NCBI GenBank assembly: GCA_032250735.1
Contig: JAVVEP010000003.1
Location: 127,962-191,961, forward strand
Length of the DNA: 64,000 bases
Origin: Gammaproteobacteria bacterium
GTDB taxonomy: Bacteria; Pseudomonadota; Gammaproteobacteria; SZUA-152
Reading direction: 5' to 3'
A program made the translations under genes and the position numbers. Below, piece after piece: positions 58,003-64,000 of the stretch. The first letter of the stretch is position 1; each line of letters opens with the position of its first letter. The notes beneath the pieces are model-generated. The model saw only the letters and a list, made by a program, of their open reading frames with translations, made no database searches and had not been told where the DNA came from.

Positions 58003-60048
58003 ATGCCAGATAACGCCTCCAACCCCCTGCTACAGCTGACCGACCTGCCCCCCTTCAGCGCCATTAAACCCGAACATGTGGAGCCGGCCATCGAGCAGAT
58101 CCTGGCCGACAACCGCGCCGCCATCGAGGCCCTGCTGGCCAATGACGTCACGCCCGGCTGGGACAACATCATGCGCCCGCTGGAGGATCTCGAGGATCGC
58201 CTCGCCCGCGCCTGGTCGCCGGTCAGCCACATGAACTCGGTGGTCAACAGCGAGGCGCTGCGCGCGGCCTATAATGCCTGCCTGCCCAAGCTCAGCCAGT
58301 ACGCCACCGAGATCGGCCAGAACCGGCGTCTGTTTGCCGCCTTCCTCGCGGTGCAGAAGGACGAGGGCGATCGGCTCAGCATCGCCCAGCAACGGGCCAT
58401 CGACAACGCCCTGCGCGACTTCCGGCTCTCCGGCGTGGACCTGCCCGAGGACAAAAAACAGCGCTACATGGCCATCAAACAGGAACTGTCCGGCCTCACT
58501 GCCAAGTTCTCGGAGAACGTGCTGGACGCCACCCAGGCCTGGAGCATCCTCATCGAGGACCCGGGTCGCCTGGCCGGTCTGTCGGACTCCGCCATCGCCA
58601 TGGCCAGACAGACCGCCGAGCAGAGACAACAGACGGGCTGGCTGTTCACCCTGGAATTCCCCAGCTATTTCGCCGTGATGAGTTATGCCGATGACCGCGC
58701 CCTGCGCGAGGAGATGTACATCGCCTTCGCCACCCGCGCCTCGGATCAGGGACCCAACGCCGGCCAGTTCGATAACACGCCGCTGATGGGACAGATTCTC
58801 GCCCTGCGCCACGAGCTCGCCCAGCTGCTCGGTTTTGAAAACTACGCGCAGCGCTCGCTGGCCACCAAGATGGCCCCCAGCGTGGAGAAGGTCACCGCCT
58901 TCCTGCGCGACCTCGCCGATCGCTCGCTGGGCATGGCGCAGGAGGAGCTGAACGAACTGAAGGCCTTCGCCCGCGACCGGCTCGGCCTCGACCCTCTGGA
59001 GCCCTGGGACATCACCTACGCCTCGGAAAAACTGCGCCAGCACCGCTACGCCATCAGCCAGGAGGACCTCAAGCCCTACTTCCCCGAGGCGCGCGTGGTC
59101 AGCGGCATGTTCGAGGTGGTCAATCACCTGTACGGTCTGGAGATCCACGAGCTGCAGGAGGTCGATACCTGGCACCCCGATGTGCGCGCCTTCGAGATCC
59201 ATGACCGCGAGGGTGAACCCCGCGGGCGTTTCTATCTCGACCTGTACGCGCGCCCCAACAAACGCGGCGGCGCCTGGATGGACGAGTGCATCGCGCGCCG
59301 CGAAACCGCGAACGGCATCCAGCTCCCGGTCGCCTACCTCACCTGCAACTTCTCCGCGCCGATCAATGATACCCCGGCGCTGTTCACCCACAACGAGGTC
59401 ATCACCCTGTTTCACGAATTCGGTCACGGCCTGCATCACATGCTGACCCAGGTGAACGTGCTGGCGGTCTCCGGCATCAGCGGCGTGCCCTGGGATGCGG
59501 TGGAACTGCCCAGTCAATTTCTGGAAAACTGGTGCTGGGAATCACAGGCCATCAATCTCATCGCCCAGCACTACCAGAGCGGCGAGCAACTGCCCGACGC
59601 GTTGTTCGACAAGATGATCGCGGCGAAGAATTTCCAGGCCGGCATGCAGATGGTGCGGCAGCTCGAATTTTCCCTGTTCGACTTCCGCATCCACGCGGAA
59701 TACAACCCGCAACAGGGCGCGCGGGTGCAGGAGATCCTCGACGAGGTGCGCGCCGAGGTGGCCGTCATCCGGCCGCCCGACTATCACCGTTTTCAGCACA
59801 GCTTCTCGCACATCTTCGCCGGCGGTTACGCGGCCGGTTATTACAGTTACAAATGGGCGGAGGTGTTATCCTCGGATGCCTTCTCAAAGTTCGAAGAGAC
59901 CGGTATCTTCAACCGGGACACCGGGCTGGCCTTTCTGGAGGCGGTGCTGGAACAGGGTGGTGCACGCGACCCCATGGATCTGTTTATCGAATTCCGTGGC
60001 CGCGAACCAGAAATAGACGCCCTGCTGCGCCATTCGGGTATCCAGTAA
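58003..60048 (+). CDS. prlC: Oligopeptidase A
   Basis: A 681-residue zinc metallopeptidase (M3) of the cytoplasm that degrades short peptides and signal peptides. Zinc motif HEFGHGLHH; the C-terminal RYHRFQHSFSHIFAGGYAAG-like region (as YHRFQHSFSHIFAGG) holds the conserved Tyr/His. Full length for the family. Confidence 0.95.
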   Translation: MPDNASNPLLQLTDLPPFSAIKPEHVEPAIEQILADNRAAIEALLANDVTPGWDNIMRPLEDLEDRLARAWSPVSHMNSVVNSEALRAAYNACLPKLSQYATEIGQNRRLFAAFLAVQKDEGDRLSIAQQRAIDNALRDFRLSGVDLPEDKKQRYMAIKQELSGLTAKFSENVLDATQAWSILIEDPGRLAGLSDSAIAMARQTAEQRQQTGWLFTLEFPSYFAVMSYADDRALREEMYIAFATRASDQGPNAGQFDNTPLMGQILALRHELAQLLGFENYAQRSLATKMAPSVEKVTAFLRDLADRSLGMAQEELNELKAFARDRLGLDPLEPWDITYASEKLRQHRYAISQEDLKPYFPEARVVSGMFEVVNHLYGLEIHELQEVDTWHPDVRAFEIHDREGEPRGRFYLDLYARPNKRGGAWMDECIARRETANGIQLPVAYLTCNFSAPINDTPALFTHNEVITLFHEFGHGLHHMLTQVNVLAVSGISGVPWDAVELPSQFLENWCWESQAINLIAQHYQSGEQLPDALFDKMIAAKNFQAGMQMVRQLEFSLFDFRIHAEYNPQQGARVQEILDEVRAEVAVIRPPDYHRFQHSFSHIFAGGYAAGYYSYKWAEVLSSDAFSKFEETGIFNRDTGLAFLEAVLEQGGARDPMDLFIEFRGREPEIDALLRHSGIQ

Positions 60049-60130
60049 CGCAACCCGGGCAGCCGTTTTTTTATCACCCGGCGCAGACCGGGGCTTGAGT
60101 AACCGCGCATCACATCATGGACTGTACGCA

Positions 60131-60991
60131 ATGAAACCACGCAGCCACTATCACACTCTTTTTCGCACACTTTGTTGTTACAACAGGCCGGCGGCCTTCA
60201 TCGGCCTCATGCTGTGTCTGCCGGCCGTGCTGCAGGCCGCCTTCGTTACCGACAAGATCGTCGCGGAGGTGCGCTCCGAGCGCTTTGGCCAGGGCACCCT
60301 GCTGAAAAGCCTGCCCAGCGGCAGCTCGGTGGAAGTGCTGGTGGCGGACGGAAAATATTCCCGCATACGCACCGCCGACAATGTCACCGGCTGGATCAAC
60401 TCCACCTTTCTCACCAACGAAAAACCCACCCAGCTGGAATATCTGGAACTGCTCGCCGCCTCCAAGCTCACCGAGGCCAGGCTTCGTGAACTCGAGGAAC
60501 AGCTGGCCAGCAGCGCCGGGAACAACAGCGCCGAAGTCAACGACGAAGAGATCGAGGCCCTCAAAAAGCAGGCCCAGGATGCCCGCTGGATGAAGATCGA
60601 GATGATGAAGGCCCGCGATCGTGCCGATCAGGCCGAGGCCAAACTCAAGTCTCTCGGCCAGCAGACCGGCGACAGCCAGAAGACACTGGAAAAACTGCGC
60701 ACCCAAAACCAGGATCTGGAACAGCGCCTCGCCGCCGCCCTGCTGGTCAACGAGCAGCAGGAGACTACCCTGCTGCAGACCGCCAGTGCCGCAACCCTTG
60801 CCGACACCAGCACCGAACCAGCCTCGCCGGCAGTTGACATGGATCCGCCCGTATCCAGTGGCCGCTGGAGCGTGGCCATCGAATGGTTTCTTGGTGGCCT
60901 GTTCAGCGCGCTGTTAATCGGTTTTGTGGCGGGACTGCTGTGGCTGGATCGCCGCCTGCGCCGACGCCATGGTGGTTTCAGAATCTATTAA
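60131..60991 (+). CDS. TIGR04211 SH3-domain signal-anchor protein (YgiM-like)
   Basis: A 286-residue envelope protein. A signal sequence (FIGLMLCLPAVLQA) is followed by a bacterial SH3 domain (about 40-105, RIRTADNVTGWINSTFL), a long coiled coil (about 110-215) and a C-terminal membrane segment (WFLGGLFSALLIGFVAGLLW) with an Arg-rich end. The start at 60131 gives the signal peptide. Function unknown; related to cell-envelope proteins. Confidence 0.85.
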   Translation: MKPRSHYHTLFRTLCCYNRPAAFIGLMLCLPAVLQAAFVTDKIVAEVRSERFGQGTLLKSLPSGSSVEVLVADGKYSRIRTADNVTGWINSTFLTNEKPTQLEYLELLAASKLTEARLRELEEQLASSAGNNSAEVNDEEIEALKKQAQDARWMKIEMMKARDRADQAEAKLKSLGQQTGDSQKTLEKLRTQNQDLEQRLAAALLVNEQQETTLLQTASAATLADTSTEPASPAVDMDPPVSSGRWSVAIEWFLGGLFSALLIGFVAGLLWLDRRLRRRHGGFRIY

Positions 60992-61061
60992 GCACATCGC
61001 GCTCGCGCGGTTGCCCCCCGCCCCATACCGGCCAAACCATAAATAGAAGCCATTAGAAGCC

Positions 61062-61844
61062 ATGTTAAAACTCGCCTCCTGGAATGTGAATTCCCTCAAG
61101 GTCCGCCTGCCCCATCTGCTGGACTGGCTCGCCGCACAGCAGCCCGACATCCTCGGCCTGCAAGAAACCAAGACCATTGATGACAACTTCCCGTTGGAGG
61201 CCATCGAGGCGGCCGGCTATCACCTGCACTTTGCGGGACAGAAGACCTACAACGGCGTTGCGCTGCTGAGCAAGACTCCCATCAGCGACATCGTCACCGA
61301 TCTGCCCGGCCTGGAGGATCCCCAGCGGCGGGTGCTCGGCGCGACCGTCCAGCACCCCGGCGGCGCGGTGCGTTTTCTCAACCTGTATGTGCCCAATGGA
61401 TCGGAAGTGGGTTCGGAAAAGTACGCCTACAAACTGGCCTGGCTGGCGGCGCTGGAAAAATACATTGCCGCGCAACTGGCCGAACACGAAAGGCTGGTGG
61501 TGGTCGGCGACTTCAACATCACCCCCGATGACCGCGACCTGTGGGACCCCGTCGGCTGGAAGGACAAGATCCTCGCCAGCCCGCTGGAGCGCGCCGCATT
61601 ACAGCGCCTGCTGGATCTGGGACTGAGCGATACCTTCCGCCTGTTTGAACAGGAGCCCGAGACCTATAGCTGGTGGGACTACCGCGCCGCCGGCTTTCGC
61701 CGCAATCATGGCATGCGCATCGACCTGTTGCTGTCCAGCCCGGCGATGAGCCGGCGCTGCACGGCCAGTTATGTCGATCGGGAACCGCGCAAACTGGAAC
61801 GGCCCTCCGACCATGCACCGGTGGTGGCCGAATTTAAGCTCTAA
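61062..61844 (+). CDS. xthA: Exodeoxyribonuclease III
   Basis: A 260-residue Mg-dependent AP endonuclease/3' exonuclease for base-excision repair. Catalytic residues are Glu in GLQETK, Asp/Asn in VVGDFNITP and His in SDHAPV. Starts MLKLASWNVNS, as usual. Confidence 0.94.
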   Translation: MLKLASWNVNSLKVRLPHLLDWLAAQQPDILGLQETKTIDDNFPLEAIEAAGYHLHFAGQKTYNGVALLSKTPISDIVTDLPGLEDPQRRVLGATVQHPGGAVRFLNLYVPNGSEVGSEKYAYKLAWLAALEKYIAAQLAEHERLVVVGDFNITPDDRDLWDPVGWKDKILASPLERAALQRLLDLGLSDTFRLFEQEPETYSWWDYRAAGFRRNHGMRIDLLLSSPAMSRRCTASYVDREPRKLERPSDHAPVVAEFKL

Positions 61845-61862
61845 CCATAGCGGCCCACTGCC

Positions 61863-62624
61863 TCAGCCGCGATCGGCACCCTTATATTTCGCCCCGGGTT
61901 TTGGCTTTGGCTTCGGTTTTGTCGTCGCAGGCTTTGCCTTGGGATTTGCCGCGGGTTTTGCCCTGGGCGTTGCCGAGGGTTTCGGCTTTGCTCCCGGCCG
62001 CGATCTGGCGTACGGTGAATTTGCCGGCCCAGGCTTTGCTGTCTCTCTCGCTTCGGCTGTCGGTTTGGCCTTCGGTTTGTCTTTCGCCTGATCTTTCGAC
62101 TTGTCTTTTGATTTATACAACGGCGACACCACCGTCTTTGGCGACACTGCCGCCTTTGCCTCCGGCTGATCGCGGTATTTCATCTGCAGCCCGCTGAGGA
62201 AATTACGCAGGATCTGATCCTTGCATTCACGATAGTGTTTGTGGTCCGGACGACGCGACAACGCACTCAGTTCATGCTTGCTGATGCTCAGGCCTGACAG
62301 ATCCATGATCGCCAACACATCCTCGGCCTGCATGTTGAGGGCGATCTTTATTTTCATGAAGACGATATTGTTGTTGATCTTCTTCTCCGGCTTGGGCGTC
62401 TCCCCCTCTCGCTTGCCCCGCTTGTCGATGATCAGGCCATTGAGAAAGGCGGCCAGGGCGGTGTCGCCACAGTTTTCATACTCCGGGTCTTCATCACGTT
62501 TTAGCCAACGCGTGACCTGTTCCCGCGGCACTTCATATTCGGCCAGTCCAAAAAGGGCAACCATCCTGGCATCGTTAAACTTAAAGGTGTAGCGCAGGCG
62601 GCGCAGAATATCGTTATTGGTCAT
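61863..62624 (-). CDS. DUF1456 protein with basic Lys/Pro-rich tail
   Basis: A 253-residue protein. Residues 1-150 are two DUF1456 (YehS) repeats: MTNNDILRRLRYTFKFND and NNNIVFMKIKIALNM, each followed by a helical segment with ALFGL or AIMDLSG. E. coli YehS has about 156 residues; here 100 extra residues consist of Lys, Pro and Ala (SKDKSKDQAKDKPKAKP; later PKPKPKPGAKYKG). The tail resembles that of the adenylate kinase at 39.7-40.1 kb in being basic and Ala/Pro-rich, and could bind nucleic acid. Confidence 0.85.
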   Translation of the reverse strand: MTNNDILRRLRYTFKFNDARMVALFGLAEYEVPREQVTRWLKRDEDPEYENCGDTALAAFLNGLIIDKRGKREGETPKPEKKINNNIVFMKIKIALNMQAEDVLAIMDLSGLSISKHELSALSRRPDHKHYRECKDQILRNFLSGLQMKYRDQPEAKAAVSPKTVVSPLYKSKDKSKDQAKDKPKAKPTAEARETAKPGPANSPYARSRPGAKPKPSATPRAKPAANPKAKPATTKPKPKPKPGAKYKGADRG

Positions 62625-62743
62625 GGATTCATCTCGTTGGTCAGTGTTTATTCTTGCTTGTTATTGTTCTTGTCGTTCGCAGCCGTATCCTTGCGCTGGT
62701 TTTATTCGTATCGTCAATGACGTAGGGCGATCGCCTTCATCGC

Positions 62744-63760
62744 TCACTCCGCCTCTTCCTCGGTGCCGTCGGCATGGCGCGCAAAGCGACCCCGCTCGTC
62801 ATGCACGGGATCGGGCCTCGGCCAGGGCCAGCCCCCGAACTGGGTTTTCCGGTAGTCATGGATGGTCTGGCGGATCTCGTCCTGGGTATTCATGACAAAG
62901 GGGCCATGCTGCGCCACGGGCTCGTTGATCGGCCGGCCCTGTAGCAACAGCAGGCGGCATTCCTCCTCGCCGGCCTCTAGCACCACATCAAGATCGGACT
63001 GCAGATCGATCCTGTGCATCGCCGCCACATTTTCGTAATCCACCTGCAAGCTAGCGCCCCGATAAAAATACAGCGCCCGACTCAGGCCGTCCACCGATGC
63101 CGGCAACACCCAGCGCGCGCCGGCGGACAGCACGAGAGTCCAGATCGCCACCTGGTTGTCTGGCGTCGCCGCCCATGAATCGGGCGGCGGCGGCAAGGCC
63201 TGGACGCCGTCAAGCGTACCGGCGATCACCTCCACCGTGGTCAGCCTGCCGTTGGCATCCTCGAACACACGCCGGGGAATGTCCTGCGCCCAGAACATGG
63301 AGAAGTGGGGCTCCACCAGCTTGTTGGCCGCCGGCAGGTTTAGCCAGATCTGAAACAGCTCCAGCGGATTGTCCTGCTCACGCTGGAGCAGCGGAAACAT
63401 CTCTGAGTGCTGCACACCCTTGCCCGCGGTCATCCACTGCACATCGCCGCCGCCATAACGTCCGGCCGCACCCATGGAGTCGGCATGATCCACCAGCCCC
63501 TTCTGCACCACGGTCACCGTTTCAAATCCACGATGCGGATGCACGGGAAAACCCGGCACCCGGTCGCCATGATACATGCGCCAGCCATCCCGGATCTCGA
63601 AATCCATGCCGATATTGCGGCCCGCCAACGAGGCCTGCGGGCCGGCCTCGGCATTGCCGGGCGGATAAAAATCGCGATGGTAGGCACAGAACAGAAACGG
63701 GTCACTGGTCTGCCATTGAAAATCGATCGGCGTGATGCCTTTGATGGAAGGGCTGCTCAT
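62744..63760 (-). CDS. Pirin family protein
   Basis: A 338-residue bicupin. VHPHRGFETVT and MTAGKGVQHSEM carry the metal-binding His and Glu. Some pirins are quercetin dioxygenases. It is longer than the 230-290 of characterised forms, with a C-terminal extension (about 300-338) that is Asp/Glu/Arg-rich. It overlaps the dioxygenase gene by 4 nt. Confidence 0.9.
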   Translation of the reverse strand: MSSPSIKGITPIDFQWQTSDPFLFCAYHRDFYPPGNAEAGPQASLAGRNIGMDFEIRDGWRMYHGDRVPGFPVHPHRGFETVTVVQKGLVDHADSMGAAGRYGGGDVQWMTAGKGVQHSEMFPLLQREQDNPLELFQIWLNLPAANKLVEPHFSMFWAQDIPRRVFEDANGRLTTVEVIAGTLDGVQALPPPPDSWAATPDNQVAIWTLVLSAGARWVLPASVDGLSRALYFYRGASLQVDYENVAAMHRIDLQSDLDVVLEAGEEECRLLLLQGRPINEPVAQHGPFVMNTQDEIRQTIHDYRKTQFGGWPWPRPDPVHDERGRFARHADGTEEEAE

Positions 63761-64000
63761 GAGGTTATCTCCACGCGAGCTTCTGCATTTGCGGCATCTG
63801 CTTGCTGCAGGACAATATTGTAGACATAGGTCTCCAGTCCAGCGGACTCGCTGTCCGGTATTCTGGTGGCGATCATCTGCGCCGCCTCGGCATCGCTCTT
63901 TTGCATCAGCAACAGATCCGCATCATTGAGCGGCTGGCCGGGAAAATACATCTGCGTGACCAGCCTGACATAACCACTTTTAGTTACCTTGAAGTGGATG
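63757..64000 (-). CDS. Intradiol ring-cleavage dioxygenase-like protein, C-terminal part
   Basis: Partial; the 5' end is beyond the right edge. At least 80 C-terminal residues are encoded. IHFKVTKSGYVRLVTQMYFPG followed by QPLNDADLLLMQ is the C-terminal metal-binding segment of protocatechuate 3,4-dioxygenase-type proteins, with the conserved HIHFKV and LVTQMYFPG patterns split here (first His outside the window). ATGA overlap with pirin suggests one operon. Substrate cannot be said. Confidence 0.75.
   Translation of the reverse strand, partial: IHFKVTKSGYVRLVTQMYFPGQPLNDADLLLMQKSDAEAAQMIATRIPDSESAGLETYVYNIVLQQADAANAEARVEITS

Noticed and set aside
58030-59517. Minus-strand open frame (495 codons) opposite prlC
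   Set aside because: Antisense to a full-length oligopeptidase A with intact zinc motif.

Overview
The window reads as one stretch of chromosome from a GC-rich gammaproteobacterium. The evidence is gene order as much as gene content: rhodanese/glutaredoxin-trx-secB-gpsA beside gpmI-envC-ctpA-yibQ, hslV-hslU-DUF971-ubiE-ubiJ-ubiB, dapF-DUF484-xerC, and phoBR-pstSCAB-phoU are all gammaproteobacterial arrangements. A persulfide-sensor-like ArsR repressor, a pyrophosphate-energy module (ppa, membrane pyrophosphatase, PPi-type phosphofructokinase) and a nitrate-uptake locus would suit an autotrophic sulfur oxidiser of the Chromatiales/Thiohalomonadales kind. That placement is inference and there is no rRNA here to test it. 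I found no tRNA, rRNA, CRISPR array, prophage or intact insertion sequence.

Layout. 1-2.5 kb: nitrate locus on the minus strand, with a sigma-54-type promoter, nasT (ANTAR RNA-binding regulator), a leader carrying two hexaloop hairpins that overlap a terminator, then nrtA. 2.8-6.2 kb: redox and export operon ending in secB-gpsA, with a rhodanese-glutaredoxin fusion. 6.5-7.1 kb: ArsR-type repressor and a MITE-like inverted-repeat element. 7.4-13.1 kb: gpmI, envC, ctpA, yibQ and a DJ-1 family gene. 13.5-17.4 kb: accessory cluster of a Met/His-rich lipoprotein, an outer-membrane barrel and two thioredoxin-fold proteins. 17.6-21.4 kb: a chemoreceptor split into two overlapping genes, an HPP-CBS membrane protein and a small Cys-rich protein. 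21.4-27.4 kb: ubiquinone genes and hslVU. 27.7-33.9 kb: dienelactone hydrolase, xerC, DUF484, dapF, molybdopterin genes moaC and moaDE, a SET protein and a phosphoesterase. 34.1-41.4 kb: ppa, hppA, pfp, an unusual adk with a histone H1-like tail, and hemB. 41.5-52.9 kb: a full phosphate regulon with PHO boxes plus a divergent DUF47-pit pair. 52.9-64 kb: aroE, an RRM-like protein, a gamma-carbonic-anhydrase-like protein, gor, srkA, prlC, an SH3 protein, xthA, a DUF1456 protein with a basic tail, pirin and a partial intradiol dioxygenase.

How it fits together. The nitrate locus looks self-contained: nitrogen limitation would fire the sigma-54 promoter, and NasT would then allow read-through into the transporter genes. 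The Pho block has the regulator, high-affinity and low-affinity uptake side by side, with PHO boxes ahead of phoB and pstS. The PPi genes suggest that pyrophosphate is used both for ion pumping and for reversible glycolysis or the Calvin cycle. Intergenic DNA is rich in small repeats: a bidirectional-terminator palindrome family, GTAGGGT/CCCACC palindromes around gor, and several short tandem repeats, one of which straddles a start codon.

The least conventional findings are the NasT leader RNA, the split chemoreceptor, the adenylate kinase with an apparent internal start for an H1-like protein, and the Met/His lipoprotein cluster.
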